From assembly GCA_965226185.1 (NCBI GenBank), contig CBDDCT010000006.1:186001-250000 (forward strand): DNA of 64,000 nucleotides. Reading direction: 5' to 3'. The notes under the pieces were generated by a model. It worked only from the letters and a program-made list of their open reading frames with translations. It did no database searches and had not been told where the DNA came from. The DNA is from CBDCYS01 sp965226185 (GTDB lineage Bacteria > Acidobacteriota > Terriglobia > Bryobacterales > UBA6623). This document shows positions 1 through 9,344 of this stretch, in pieces; position 1 is the first letter of the stretch; each line of letters opens with the position of its first letter. The translations under genes were made by a program, and so were the position numbers.

Positions 1-1
1 T

Positions 2-1993
2 CAGCAAATCAACCGCGAGAACGCCGCTCGTCTCGAAGTCGCCTGGAGCTACGAAACGGGCGACAGTTTCGAGCGGTCCGAGATGCAATGCAACCCGATC
101 ATCATCGACGGGACGCTCTATGCCACCAGCCCGAAACTGCGCGTTTTCGCACTCGATGCCGCAACCGGCGAGGAGCGCTGGAGCTTCGACCCCTTTGACG
201 GCAAGGCCGGGACGAACAAGCGGCGCAACCGCGGTGTGACCTACTGGGAAAGCGGGGACGACAAGCGTATTTTCTTCAGCGCGCGGCACTATTTGTTTGC
301 GCTGGATGCGCGGACCGGAGAGATCGTTCCCTCATTTGGCGAGGCCGGCAAGGTTGACCTGCGACAGGGCTTGAACCGAGACCCGCGCGGAATCTCGATC
401 TCGTCCACGACCCCCGGCACGATCTATAAGGACCTCATTATTCTAGGCAGCAGGGTAAGTGAAGGTTTGCCGTCCTCGCCCGGTGATATTCGGGCCTTTG
501 ACGTTCGCACGGGGGAGGAACGCTGGAGCTTTCACACCATCCCGCACCCCGGCGAATTCGGGTATGAAACTTGGCCCAAGGACGCCTGGCAATACATCGG
601 AGGCGCCAACTCCTGGGCTGGGCTGACCTTGGACGCGGAACGCGGAATCGTGTTCTGCCCGACGGGGTCAGCGGCGTTCGACTTCTATGGCGCTAACCGG
701 CTCGGCGACAATCTTTTCGCCAACTCACTCATCGCGCTGAATGCAGAGACCGGTGAGCGCATCTGGCACTTCCAAACCGTCAAGCACGATGTCTGGGACC
801 GCGATCTGCCGGCGGCGCCCAGTCTCGTCAAGGTGAAACGGGACGGCCGCTTCGTCGATGCGGTCGCGCAGACAACCAAGTCCGGCTTCGTTTTCGTCTT
901 CGAGCGTGAAACAGGCGAGCCGCTGTTTCCGATTGAGGAGCGTCAAGTTCCCGCATCGGCCGTTGACGGCGAAGTGCTCGCGAAGACCCAGCCGCTTCCC
1001 CTTAAACCTCCGCCGTTCGCGAGGCAGATATTCACCGAGGACATGGTGACGCGGCGAACCCCGGAAGCTCACAAGGCTGTGCTCGAACAGTTTCGCAAGA
1101 TTCGCAGCGACGACCAGTTCACGCCGCCGAGCTTGGAAGGCACGGTCGTTTTCCCCGGCTTCGATGGGGCGGCCGAATGGGGCGGCGCGGCGTTCGACCC
1201 CGAGAGCGGCCTGCTTTACGTCAATTCGAACGAAATGGCCAATATCTTAAGACTGGTCGAGAAACCGCCGCCCGCGGAGCAGCCCAGCGGGCGCAATCTG
1301 TATTCGAGGCACTGCGCCAGTTGCCACAGGGAAGACTTCAAGGGAACCCCTCCCGAGTTCCCCTCGCTCGTGGATATCGGGGACCGCCTTGCCGGTTCAG
1401 AATTGCGGGCGGTCACCGCTCGCGGAGCGGGGCGAATGCCAGGATTCGGACACCTTGGCGGTGACGCTATGCGTGCTTTGGAGACCTACGTGATGTTTGG
1501 CGAGGACACGGAAGCCGCTGTAGAAGGAGCATCGTCACCGCTCGACCAGAAGTACGGCATCGATGGCTACAACAAGTTCCTCGACCCGGACGGCTATCCC
1601 GCTGTAGAGCCGCCTTGGGGGACGCTCAACGCCATCAATCTCGACACGGGAGAGATCACTTGGAAGATTCCGTTCGGGGAGTTTCCGAAGCTTGCCGGGC
1701 AGGGGATCCGCAACACGGGCAGCGAGAATTACGGCGGGCCGGTGGTGACCGCTGGGGGCTTGCTCTTCATCGGCGCGACCAACCACGACAACAAGTTCCA
1801 CGTTTTCGACAAAGCGACGGGAGAGCTGCTGTGGGAAACGACTCTGCCGGCGGGGGGTAACGCCACACCCGCAACCTACGAAGTCAACGGCAAGCAGTTT
1901 GTCGTGATTGCCGCGGGCGGCGGCAAGAGCGGTTCGCCCTCAGGGGGGAGTTACGTGGCGTTCGCCCTGCCGGACGGCGCGGTCAGCCAGTAA
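2..1993 (+). CDS. PQQ-dependent dehydrogenase with inserted cytochrome c domain (5' end outside window)
   Basis: Periplasmic quinoprotein dehydrogenase that would oxidise an alcohol or sugar and pass electrons through PQQ to haem. The frame is open from base 2, so the true start lies before the window; the first in-window ATG (83) is internal. Propeller blades show the repeated tryptophan-dock pattern (GEERWSF, TGERIWHFQ, GDLLWET-like). A haem-binding CASCH motif is at 1313-1327, followed by RMPGFGHL, whose Met could be the sixth ligand, so a cytochrome c domain is inserted before the last blades. The substrate cannot be told from sequence. A homologue without the haem domain lies at 21632-23539. 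Confidence 0.88.
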   Translation, partial: QQINRENAARLEVAWSYETGDSFERSEMQCNPIIIDGTLYATSPKLRVFALDAATGEERWSFDPFDGKAGTNKRRNRGVTYWESGDDKRIFFSARHYLFALDARTGEIVPSFGEAGKVDLRQGLNRDPRGISISSTTPGTIYKDLIILGSRVSEGLPSSPGDIRAFDVRTGEERWSFHTIPHPGEFGYETWPKDAWQYIGGANSWAGLTLDAERGIVFCPTGSAAFDFYGANRLGDNLFANSLIALNAETGERIWHFQTVKHDVWDRDLPAAPSLVKVKRDGRFVDAVAQTTKSGFVFVFERETGEPLFPIEERQVPASAVDGEVLAKTQPLPLKPPPFARQIFTEDMVTRRTPEAHKAVLEQFRKIRSDDQFTPPSLEGTVVFPGFDGAAEWGGAAFDPESGLLYVNSNEMANILRLVEKPPPAEQPSGRNLYSRHCASCHREDFKGTPPEFPSLVDIGDRLAGSELRAVTARGAGRMPGFGHLGGDAMRALETYVMFGEDTEAAVEGASSPLDQKYGIDGYNKFLDPDGYPAVEPPWGTLNAINLDTGEITWKIPFGEFPKLAGQGIRNTGSENYGGPVVTAGGLLFIGATNHDNKFHVFDKATGELLWETTLPAGGNATPATYEVNGKQFVVIAAGGGKSGSPSGGSYVAFALPDGAVSQ

Positions 1994-2044
1994 ACACTTG
2001 TTTCGCCGCCCGGCTTTGCGGCGGGCCTCGAGCGAGGGTTCTGA

Positions 2045-2152
2045 ACAGAGCCGCGCCGCAAGGGTGCGGTTCAGTCTGGCAGGGACCGCCTTCCGATGGT
2101 AGCCCCGACGCACTGACTACTCTCGACCGCACCCTTGCGGGCGCGGCTCTGT
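2045..2152. repeat. Paired REP-like palindromes (inverted)
   Basis: Two arms of about 26 bp, 2045-2070 and 2126-2152, are near-perfect inverted copies built on AGAGCCGCG and a GGGTGCGGT hairpin core, separated by 55 bp. A related single copy lies at 57155-57184. This looks like a BIME-style pair of repetitive extragenic palindromes between two genes; it could also act as a transcript 3' structure for the upstream dehydrogenase. Confidence 0.6.
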
Positions 2153-2236
2153 TTCGGCCAAGTCACGCTCCCCGTAGTCCGCGTGTGCCCTTGCCGAGAG
2201 AGACAAACGCATGGCAGGTGATAGACTGTAGATCTT

Positions 2237-3493
2237 GTGCCACACAAGCGAGACATGCTGGCCGAGCGCGTTCTGACGGGCACAGCTCCGGACCTGACAG
2301 CGGCCATTACGCGGCTGGCTGAAACGTCATTGGCGAAGCACCTGCTGTTCTTCGATCAGCAACGAAGATGGATCAACAAGCGGCATCTCGAGATTTGCCG
2401 CGTGCCTTCCGCGACGTTCCGGGAACAACAACGGGCTGACTATCTGGTCGGGCTGTTCCGCGAGATGGGTCATCAGGCCCGGCTCGACGACGCCGGAAAT
2501 GTGGTCTGCCCAATCGTGTTCGGCGAGCACCTTCCTTTCGTCGCCGTCAGCGCGCATATGGATACGGTGATCGCGCCCCGCCAGAATTCCGACGTCTACG
2601 TGCGTCCCGACGGCACGATGGAAGGGCCGGGAGTGACCGACAACGGGTCCGGGTTGGCCGCGCTGGTGGCTCTGGGCAGGGTTTTCGAAGACGGGTCGCT
2701 GGTCGAAAAACCCCTTCGCAACGTGCTGCTTGTCGCCAACGTGGCTGAAGAGGGCGAGGGCAACCTGCACGGCATGAAGTACCTCTGCCGGCACTCGCCT
2801 TTCGGCCCGAGAATCGCGGCCTATTTGGTTCTCGACGGGGCTTCGACCGGGCATATCACCGCCGAGGCGCTCGGCAGCCGGCGCTTCGAAATCATCATCG
2901 AGGGGCATGGGGGGCATTCCTGGAACGATTTCGGAACCGCGAACCCGGTGCATGCCCTCGGACGCACAATTGCGGTGCTGGCGGACACTGACCTGCCCAC
3001 GACGCCGCGAACGACCCTGAGTGTCGGCGTCATCGAAGGGGGCTCGGGCGTCAACTCGATTGCGCCGGTTGCGCGCGCCAAAGTCGACATTCGCTCCCAA
3101 AGCAGCTCCGTTATGGAGCAGCTTGTGAAAACCACCGAAGACGCGGTCAAGCTTGGTGTCGACATGGAGAACCGCCGCTCGACTCAGCGCTTGTCGAACT
3201 ACAAGATTCGCGAGATTGGCAACCGTCCCGCCGCCCGGCGCTCGCCGGAGAATTACTTGGTTGATTTCGTACAAGCCGTGGACGCGCACCTGGACATCCG
3301 CTCCCGCCTCGATTGCGCCTCGACCGACGCGAACGTGCCCCTGGCCGCGGGTCTTCCCGCCGTGGCGATTGGAGCGGGCGGACGGGGCGGCAATGCTCAC
3401 ACAACGGCGGAATGGTTCAACCCCGAAGGCCGAGAGTTGGGGCTTCGGAGGATTCTGCTGGTGCTGTCGCTGCTGCTGACGCAGCGCCCGTAG
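2237..3493 (+). CDS. M20 family metallopeptidase
   Basis: Cytoplasmic zinc peptidase or deacylase of the M20 family, 418 aa from GTG 2237. Metal ligands are visible in SAHMDT (H107, D109), in TDNGSG (D135) and in the VAEEGEG motif (E171/E172). The dimerisation-domain motif GHGGHSW follows. No signal peptide is apparent. The start is uncertain: ATG 2255 would shorten the protein by six residues, and neither start has a strong Shine-Dalgarno sequence. Substrate is unknown; M20 relatives include peptidase T-like and carboxypeptidase G2-like enzymes. It is a single gene between a REP-like pair and a convergent toxin gene. Confidence 0.87.
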   Translation: MPHKRDMLAERVLTGTAPDLTAAITRLAETSLAKHLLFFDQQRRWINKRHLEICRVPSATFREQQRADYLVGLFREMGHQARLDDAGNVVCPIVFGEHLPFVAVSAHMDTVIAPRQNSDVYVRPDGTMEGPGVTDNGSGLAALVALGRVFEDGSLVEKPLRNVLLVANVAEEGEGNLHGMKYLCRHSPFGPRIAAYLVLDGASTGHITAEALGSRRFEIIIEGHGGHSWNDFGTANPVHALGRTIAVLADTDLPTTPRTTLSVGVIEGGSGVNSIAPVARAKVDIRSQSSSVMEQLVKTTEDAVKLGVDMENRRSTQRLSNYKIREIGNRPAARRSPENYLVDFVQAVDAHLDIRSRLDCASTDANVPLAAGLPAVAIGAGGRGGNAHTTAEWFNPEGRELGLRRILLVLSLLLTQRP

Positions 3494-3526
3494 CGTGACC
3501 GGCGGCGTTGTTGGTTAGGGTCCGTC

Positions 3527-3868
3527 TTACACAGCAATCCCAAACAACGCCGCCAGCTTTGCTTGCACTTCGGCGACGACCCGTTCGGGCGCTTGCCCGG
3601 CGATGCGCAGGTTGCGGCCCACCCGGTCGATCGAGCGTATCTGATCAACCAAGACCGCGCCGGATATGCCCGGCCCATCCGGCAGTATCACCTTCCAGGG
3701 CCAAGACCGGATGTTGGACGTGATCGGGCAGACTACGGCTATCTTCGAGCGTTCGTGATAAATTCGGGGCGAAATCACGAGTGCGGGACGATGCCCGGCT
3801 TGCTCATGGCCTGTTTGTGGCTTGAAGTCCACCCACACCAAGTCGCCCCGTTCGGGGAGGGCGCTCAC
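3527..3868 (-). CDS. mazF: MazF/PemK-type endoribonuclease toxin
   Basis: Toxin of a type II toxin-antitoxin pair, 113 aa, the usual MazF length. The N-terminus has the MazF signature (RGDLVWVDF, then GHRPALVIS), and the strand CPITSN and the motif VLVDQIRSID carry the conserved core. Family members cleave mRNA at short sequences; the recognition sequence cannot be read here. It overlaps the antitoxin gene by 4 bp (ATGA), so translation is probably coupled. Confidence 0.9.
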   Translation of the reverse strand: MSALPERGDLVWVDFKPQTGHEQAGHRPALVISPRIYHERSKIAVVCPITSNIRSWPWKVILPDGPGISGAVLVDQIRSIDRVGRNLRIAGQAPERVVAEVQAKLAALFGIAV

Positions 3869-4110
3869 AGCAACTCCTGCCCAACAGCAGGGGCACTCAC
3901 GTCATCGAGCAGTTCGGGCTCAACCTGGGGATCCATCTCCGCGACTAGCTCCTCGATCGTGTAGCTCTGCTGGCTCGCCCGCATCACTACCGCGTTGCCC
4001 TCGATCGTGAGATCCACTGCTTGGCCTTGATGCACCTGAAGGATCGCCGCGACGGCCTTAGGCAGGCGGATCGCCAGGCTGTTTCCCCATTTCGACACTT
4101 TCGCTTTCAT
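3865..4110 (-). CDS. mazE: MazE-type AbrB/SpoVT antitoxin
   Basis: Antitoxin partner of the adjacent MazF, 81 aa. The N-terminal swapped-hairpin DNA-binding domain is clear (KVSKWGNSLAIRLPKA, then VDLTIEGNAVVMR). The acidic C-terminal tail (VAEMDPQVEPELLDD) is the expected toxin-neutralising segment. It is upstream of the toxin with a 4-bp overlap. A short near-palindrome TACATTGTA just upstream (about 4133-4141) could be an autoregulatory operator, which is inference only. Confidence 0.9.
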   Translation of the reverse strand: MKAKVSKWGNSLAIRLPKAVAAILQVHQGQAVDLTIEGNAVVMRASQQSYTIEELVAEMDPQVEPELLDDVSAPAVGQELL

Positions 4111-4219
4111 TTGTTTCGCACTCTAATAACAATCTACATTGTATATCACAAGAGTGAAACGCTGCCGACTATCCGCGGCGTGTGTCGCAAACAGCATTTT
4201 CAGCCTAAAACCCGCGCTC

Positions 4220-4393
4220 CTATTCTTCCAACCGCAGCGCCCAGCGGATGCCGCCTTTGATGTGGGCGCGGAAGACAGGGTCGTTCGACCGGATGTCGTC
4301 GCGGTGGCCGAGGGCTGTGTAAAGCGACCGGCCCTTTCCAAACGCGCGAGACCAGGCTTGCGGGTAGTCGCCGCCCGGCTTCAAATCCGGCAA
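4220..4393 (-). pseudogene. ThuA-like C-terminal remnant
   Basis: An open stretch with no start codon. On the minus strand it encodes a peptide containing AFGKGRSLYTALGHRDDIR and ends in GGIRWALRLEE followed by a stop. This matches the C-terminal end of ThuA-like (trehalose utilisation type) proteins, which have a GRVFYTSLGH motif and end in a GIRWAL helix. Upstream the frame stops at 4412-4414, so only about 58 codons survive. It is a gene relic, not an expressed gene as far as I can see. Confidence 0.5.
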
Positions 4394-4602
4394 CCCGCCC
4401 GCCGAAGATACTCATTGAGAGACTTCTCCAGCTCGGCGCTGTCGTCTGGCCGAGATCCGGCAAGATCGTTCAGCTCTTCGAGATCGGCGCCGAGGTCGCG
4501 GAGCCGGACAGAATCGTCCTCCCAAAACTTGATCCGCCTGAGGTTTCCCCGTATGATGGCGGAGTGTGTGGTCGCCCGCTCGAGGGCCCTGAGGTCCCGC
4601 TT
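4381..4602 (-). pseudogene. Coiled-coil protein fragment
   Basis: A 73-codon open stretch on the minus strand, bounded by stops at 4381-4383 and 4603-4605, with no start codon. It reads as a charged amphipathic helix (for example RDLRALERATTH, RLRDLGADLEELNDL, ELEKSLNEYLRR). The composition is protein-like rather than random, so this is probably the 3' remnant of an unknown gene, fused to the ThuA relic. Family not recognised. Confidence 0.35.
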
Positions 4603-4629
4603 CTAATCCTTACCCGGCGCCCCTCCAGC

Positions 4630-4635
4630 TATAAT
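4630..4635 (+). promoter_or_regulatory. Candidate -10 box for the DegP gene
   Basis: A perfect TATAAT lies 88 bp before the start of the protease gene. No good -35 hexamer is present at the expected spacing. A small hairpin (GACGC...GCGTC, 4658-4675) lies in the would-be leader. Position and consensus match are the only support. Confidence 0.35.
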
Positions 4636-4722
4636 ATGGATGGTTGTTTGCACCCCAGACGCGGGTCCGTGCGTCTATAGGGTTGTGAACACTCTCATCA
4701 CCCGGGTTTCAGGAGAAGGATC

Positions 4723-6342
4723 ATGGAGCGAAAAGACATCAAATCGGTACTGACCAAGCTTGGACAGCGGAAACTGCTGTCCTCAACGCTGGTGTTGTTT
4801 ACCCTTGCCATCGGCATCGTGATCGGCACGGTCATCTCCGGAGGCGTGGACGCGGCGCGGAAATCACAGGGGGCGACGGACGCCAAGCTGCTGAAGATTC
4901 CAGAGGCCGTTCCCGTCGAGAACGAGTTTTCGAAGATTGCCAAGCAAGTCAGGCCCTCGGTCGTCAACATTCAAGTCGAGTTTCGGGAGCGGCGGCAGCA
5001 AAGGTCCGAGCGCGGTGCACAGCCGAATGAAAGCAACCCCGAAGACTTCTTCCGGCGCTTCTTCGGCATGCCGGAAGGACCTTTCGGGGGCAGGCAAATG
5101 CCGCCCGAGCGCCGCCGCAGACCGGGCGAAGGATCGGGTGTGATTGTCGATGAGAATGGCTACATCATTACGAATAACCACGTCGTGGAGGACGCCGACC
5201 GTATCCGGGTGAGGTTGTTCAACGGCAACGAGAAGCGCTATGACGCCGAGCTGATCGGCACGGATGCCGAGACCGATTTAGCGGTCATCAAGATTGATGT
5301 CGGCAACAAACTGCCGATAGCGAAGATGGGCAACTCGGACGCGATTGACGTCGGCGATTGGGCTATCGCGGTGGGGTCCCCCTTTGGATTCCGCGAAACC
5401 GTCACGGTCGGGATTATCAGCGCCAAGGCCAGGGAAGTCGGCGGCGCCAGCCGCCCCTTCCAGAAGTTCCTGCAGACTGACGCCGCGATCAATCCGGGAA
5501 ACAGCGGTGGCCCCTTGCTCAACATTCGCGGCGAAATTGTCGGCATCAATACCGCCATCGTTTCCCGGACCGGCGGCTATGAAGGGCTGGGATTTTCGCT
5601 TCCCTCCAATATCGCGGTCGACGTCTACAACCAGATCGTGCAGTACGGGAAAGTAGCCCGCGGGTCGATCGGGATTTCGTTCCAAAGCAATCAATCCCCC
5701 GCCTTGCTGCGCTCCTACGGCGCCAAGGATGGCGGAGTGCTGGTGGGCGAGGTGATTGCGGACGGCCCCTCCGAAGACGCCGGAATGCAACAAGAAGACA
5801 TCATCGTCGAGATCGACGGGAAGCCGGTCAGCAGCGGCGATCAGTTGATTGACGTGGTTGCGGCGACCCCGGTGGACTCAACGGTGCCGATCGTCGTCAT
5901 TCGGGACGGAGAGCGCAAGACGCTCAATGTAAACATCGCTGACCGCGCCGAACTGTTCGCGAAGAACGCGGGTTTGACACCTGGGCCGAGCGACGAAGAC
6001 GAGCAGGATGCCGAGGTAATGTTTGGTTTCTCGGTCTCCAACCTGAGCGCCGCCGAGCGCGAGCAGCTTAGTTACGAAGAGTCTGGCGGAGTCCTGGTCA
6101 CCGAAGTCGAGCAGGGCTCTTTCGCCGACGACATCGGTTTGAATGCGAATGACATTGTCGTCGCCATCAACCGCAAGCCGATCAAACGGGTCGCCGATAT
6201 CGAAGGCGCTCAAGAAGGACTCAAGGCGGGCGATGATGTCGCCGTGAAGGTCATGCGGAGAATCGTCGGCGCTAGCGGCCGGGTGGGCTGGACTACGCAG
6301 TATTTGGCCGGTGTGCTGCCAGCGGAGTTCGGCAGCTTCTAA
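4723..6342 (+). CDS. degP: DegP/HtrA-type periplasmic serine protease
   Basis: Do-like protease that degrades or refolds damaged envelope proteins, 539 aa. One N-terminal membrane segment (about residues 19-40) anchors or exports it. The trypsin-like domain carries the catalytic triad H153 (TNNHVVED), D185 (ETDLAVIK) and S261 (NPGNSGGP). Two PDZ domains follow (about 320-410 and 430-530). A good ribosome site AGGAGAAGG precedes ATG 4723. Between the membrane segment and the protease domain is an Arg/Pro-rich linker (about 88-135). It is monocistronic, with a terminator at 6372. Confidence 0.95.
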   Translation: MERKDIKSVLTKLGQRKLLSSTLVLFTLAIGIVIGTVISGGVDAARKSQGATDAKLLKIPEAVPVENEFSKIAKQVRPSVVNIQVEFRERRQQRSERGAQPNESNPEDFFRRFFGMPEGPFGGRQMPPERRRRPGEGSGVIVDENGYIITNNHVVEDADRIRVRLFNGNEKRYDAELIGTDAETDLAVIKIDVGNKLPIAKMGNSDAIDVGDWAIAVGSPFGFRETVTVGIISAKAREVGGASRPFQKFLQTDAAINPGNSGGPLLNIRGEIVGINTAIVSRTGGYEGLGFSLPSNIAVDVYNQIVQYGKVARGSIGISFQSNQSPALLRSYGAKDGGVLVGEVIADGPSEDAGMQQEDIIVEIDGKPVSSGDQLIDVVAATPVDSTVPIVVIRDGERKTLNVNIADRAELFAKNAGLTPGPSDEDEQDAEVMFGFSVSNLSAAEREQLSYEESGGVLVTEVEQGSFADDIGLNANDIVVAINRKPIKRVADIEGAQEGLKAGDDVAVKVMRRIVGASGRVGWTTQYLAGVLPAEFGSF

Positions 6343-6371
6343 GTGGTCTCGGCATTTCACACGCAACAACG

Positions 6372-6405
6372 AGGCCCTGCCGCGAAAAAAGCGGTGGGGC
6401 CTTTT
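6372..6405 (+). terminator. Rho-independent terminator after degP
   Basis: GC-rich stem AGGCCCTGCCGC / GCGGTGGGGCCT with one mismatch, an A-rich loop, then TTTTC. It lies 30 bp after the protease stop codon. Confidence 0.8.
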
Positions 6406-6574
6406 CGTGCGGCGCTCGGACACCCCAGCCCAGTTGTGGCCCGGGTGGCTGATTGCTCCGCGTCCCCGGTGCGCCGGGGATCGTCAGGCTGAAGGGCAAG
6501 TTGCGTTGGTCGGACATTGACCCCGCGCTTGCTCTTTGGGCTCTGTTCAGCGCCTTCTCGAGCGGGTATCGGCG

Positions 6575-8368
6575 CTACTTTTCGACAGCCACATCAACTG
6601 TATTGCTGCGGCGGCCGTCGCCGAATTCCAGGGTAATCGGCGTCCTTGGATTCGTAAACAAATTTTCCGGCAAGGCAACGTTGATTTGAAATAAGCCCAC
6701 AAAGCCGGGTGTCATGCCGGCAAACAGCGGCGTCCCGACCAGACCGAACGGTGACTGACTGAAGTTGACGAACGGAATGTCGACCGAGCGGTTCAGAGGG
6801 TCAGCCGAAGCCGCCTCTCCCGTCCCCACTTGCGGGGTAACCGGACCGAGGCCCGTGGCGAAGATGACCAGAATGTCGCCGGGCCGGGCGGGCGCGGCGT
6901 TGAGTCCTGGCGGGGCTACGGCCGGTGGAATCGGGAAGTTTCCCTGAGACGCATTGACGACCACGCCGTACTCGCCGATACCAAATCGGAAAATCCCGGG
7001 CGAGCGATTCAGAACCGTCGCGGAAATAGTGTTGCCCGCCTGCCCTTCCCGAGTCACTTGGACCAAGCCGGTTCCCACCGGCACTTCGAAGGGTACTTGA
7101 AAATTAATCTGACCCGACGAGACAAAGATCAGCGGCGCATCGATCCCATTGACCTTCACGCTTGTCGACACCAGCTCCCTCGGAAGCGGTATGGAAGCAG
7201 CGTTTTCGACCGACGGCGCCAATTGCGAGCCAAAAAGCGAAACAAGCGTTCCCGCCGCGATGCCAGGAACCTTCTCGAATCCCGCCGCGTTGACAACACC
7301 CTTGTACACGATTTCGGGAGGGCCCGCCGGGCGGACCTCGAACTCAACCCGTATCGCAAGCGGGCTATTCGCGGCGTTCGTGTTGAAGCGGGCGGTGCCG
7401 TTGTAGAGCCCGGGCTCGAGAGCGCCCGTGGCGGCGTTGATCCGGAAAACGCCACCGCCCGCGTCTTCCGCGGATAACCAGCCGCCTCCCGATGCCGTTT
7501 CGGCATCGACGCTGCTAACCGAAAGTGTTCCGGCGCCGCGGTTCCCCAAAACCAGTATTCCGGCCGCGTTATCTCCACCCTGGATGGCGCTGATTCGAAT
7601 CGTCGATTGGCTCGGATCAGCGATCGGGCCGTTCGTTATGTGCAATGTCAGCGGGACCGTTCGATTGTCCGCCGCAAATGTCGAGCCGCTAATCTCCACG
7701 CTTCCCTGTTGGTCCCCGGCGCCCATACCCGCTGCCACCGTCGCGCGGATCAAATGCTCGTGAACAAACCGGAATGACCCTAGTCCGGAAGAAGACACCG
7801 ATAGGTACTGTCCGGCGGGCGAGACCCTCACGGTTGGGGACGGTCCGGTCGGCGTTTGGAAGCTAAACTCATCCGTGCTTCCGAGGTTTGCGGCAGCATA
7901 GAGATCGATGCGTTCCGGAATGGTGCCGTCAACATGAATCGTTACCGGGGTGCGCTGCGGCGAATCCATTGCGTTGGGATCGCTGACCGTGATATTGCCC
8001 TGAAAGGTTCCATTGGGCAGGCTGGCGCTGCCGAAAAAAACATCGATGATCTGGCAGCTTCTTCCCGGATCGAAACTGCATGCCTGGGAGCCGCTCAACC
8101 GGGGCTGCAGCCAGGGTGAAAATCCGCCGTCGACTTGGAGGTTCAGGTTGCCGTCGCCCGAGTTCCAAGCCTCGATGAAGATGTTCTCCGGCCCGTTCGT
8201 TCCGGAAGGAATCCAGACCGGCAGCTGATCTCCGTTGCGCAACTCCAAGGCGTTGGGCGCGCTCGGCGTGGCATCTGGTATGTTGATCCGCAAGAACGGC
8301 GCCGCCCCTAGCTGCTGGCAAGCGAGCGAGAAGGACATCAGGCATAAGAAAAACGTTTTGTAAGTCAT
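6575..8368 (-). CDS. Secreted protein with Solibacter-type C-terminal domain (TIGR03437-like)
   Basis: Exported protein of unknown function, 597 aa from ATG 8368. I chose this start because it begins a signal peptide (MTYKTFFLCLMSF...); an upstream in-frame start at 8452 would bury that peptide. The middle holds repeated Ig-like/BACON-type beta segments. The C-terminal 200 residues (VVNAAGFEKVPGIAAGTLVS, then DILVIFATGLGPVTPQ) match the paralogous domain that is greatly expanded in Solibacter. In related proteins the domain is attached to varied extracellular modules, so cell-surface or secreted adhesion or binding is plausible but unproven. It is the best lineage marker in the window. Confidence 0.82.
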   Translation of the reverse strand: MTYKTFFLCLMSFSLACQQLGAAPFLRINIPDATPSAPNALELRNGDQLPVWIPSGTNGPENIFIEAWNSGDGNLNLQVDGGFSPWLQPRLSGSQACSFDPGRSCQIIDVFFGSASLPNGTFQGNITVSDPNAMDSPQRTPVTIHVDGTIPERIDLYAAANLGSTDEFSFQTPTGPSPTVRVSPAGQYLSVSSSGLGSFRFVHEHLIRATVAAGMGAGDQQGSVEISGSTFAADNRTVPLTLHITNGPIADPSQSTIRISAIQGGDNAAGILVLGNRGAGTLSVSSVDAETASGGGWLSAEDAGGGVFRINAATGALEPGLYNGTARFNTNAANSPLAIRVEFEVRPAGPPEIVYKGVVNAAGFEKVPGIAAGTLVSLFGSQLAPSVENAASIPLPRELVSTSVKVNGIDAPLIFVSSGQINFQVPFEVPVGTGLVQVTREGQAGNTISATVLNRSPGIFRFGIGEYGVVVNASQGNFPIPPAVAPPGLNAAPARPGDILVIFATGLGPVTPQVGTGEAASADPLNRSVDIPFVNFSQSPFGLVGTPLFAGMTPGFVGLFQINVALPENLFTNPRTPITLEFGDGRRSNTVDVAVEK

Positions 8369-8671
8369 GAGGTGATAAGAATCCGACAGAGGGTCAGACG
8401 CGGGAGAGCGGGCAGCTCTTATTATTCTCGCGTATCCCGTGACTAGAGGCAATGGTCTCCGCGACTGTTTCCGTGCGATTTCTCTCCAGCATGACTCCTG
8501 GCGGCAGTTGGGAGCTTCATGGGATCATTTGAAGGCAGTCGAGGCCGGCTTCGCGGCATGGAACGAAACCACGAAAACTATCTTTAAGTCTTGACCAAGC
8601 TTCTAAACTAGACTAAACTGGTCATTAGAAATGGACCACTTGGATTGATTCGACGACGAAACACTGCCGTC

Positions 8672-8914
8672 ATGGAAGAGCCAACTCTAGTTGCAGCGAC
8701 CCGGTTCAAGGCGAAGTGTCTCGAGCTTCTCAAAGAGGTGCATGACCGAAAACGCAATTGCGTCGTCATTACGAAACGCGGCAAACCGTACGCGAAATTG
8801 GTGCCGATCGACGACGAGGAAGCTGCCTTCTATGGCTGCTTGTCAGGCCTCGCAACCTACAGCGGAGATTTGACGGAACCAACGGGAGTTGAGTGGGAGG
8901 CGCTGCGCGATTGA
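8672..8914 (+). CDS. Phd/YefM-type antitoxin
   Basis: Antitoxin of a VapBC-like pair, 80 aa from ATG 8672; a TTG 27 bp upstream is a weaker start. The fold signature is VAATRFKAKCLELLKEV, then VVITKRGKPYAKLVP, the Phd/YefM DNA-binding domain. The C-terminal tail would wrap the toxin. It is followed after 3 bp by a PIN-domain toxin. Confidence 0.88.
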   Translation: MEEPTLVAATRFKAKCLELLKEVHDRKRNCVVITKRGKPYAKLVPIDDEEAAFYGCLSGLATYSGDLTEPTGVEWEALRD

Positions 8915-8917
8915 GCC

Positions 8918-9322
8918 GTGATCTTACTGGATACTTGTGCGCTGCTCTGGACCCTCAACCGCGATCCAATGTTCCCCGCGGCGCTGAAATCGATCCAGAC
9001 GGCGGCCCAAGCCGGCGAGTTGTTTCTCTCGCCTGTTTCCGCTTGGGAGATCGGCGTCCTTGTGAGCCGAGGCCGGTTATCCCTCGGCATTCCGGCTGAT
9101 GTCTATATTGCCCGGGCCTTCAGCCGGCCCGGTGTACGAATTGCGGCCCTCAGCCCTCAGATTGCCGTTCGATCGTCCAGTCTTCCAGGCAGCTTTCATA
9201 CCGACCCGGCGGATCGAATGCTGGTGTCCACCGCAATGCTCCTGGGGCTGAAGCTGGTCACGCGTGACAGCCGGATACTGGCATACGGCGCGCAAGGGCA
9301 CATCTCCGTGCTGGCTTGCTGA
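8918..9322 (+). CDS. vapC: PIN-domain toxin (VapC family)
   Basis: Ribonuclease toxin partner of the preceding antitoxin, 134 aa, starting at GTG 8918. The PIN acidic residues are visible: D5 in LLDTCALLW, E43 in SPVSAWEIG, and the distal aspartates in HTDPADRML and TRDSRIL. Family members cut tRNA or rRNA. The start lies 3 bp after the antitoxin stop. Confidence 0.9.
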   Translation: MILLDTCALLWTLNRDPMFPAALKSIQTAAQAGELFLSPVSAWEIGVLVSRGRLSLGIPADVYIARAFSRPGVRIAALSPQIAVRSSSLPGSFHTDPADRMLVSTAMLLGLKLVTRDSRILAYGAQGHISVLAC

Positions 9323-9344
9323 TGCCGGGTACTCGTGAGCGCGG

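Noticed and set aside
2327..3400. 357-aa minus-strand frame inside the M20 peptidase
   Set aside because: Antisense shadow. The + strand carries the full M20 motif set.
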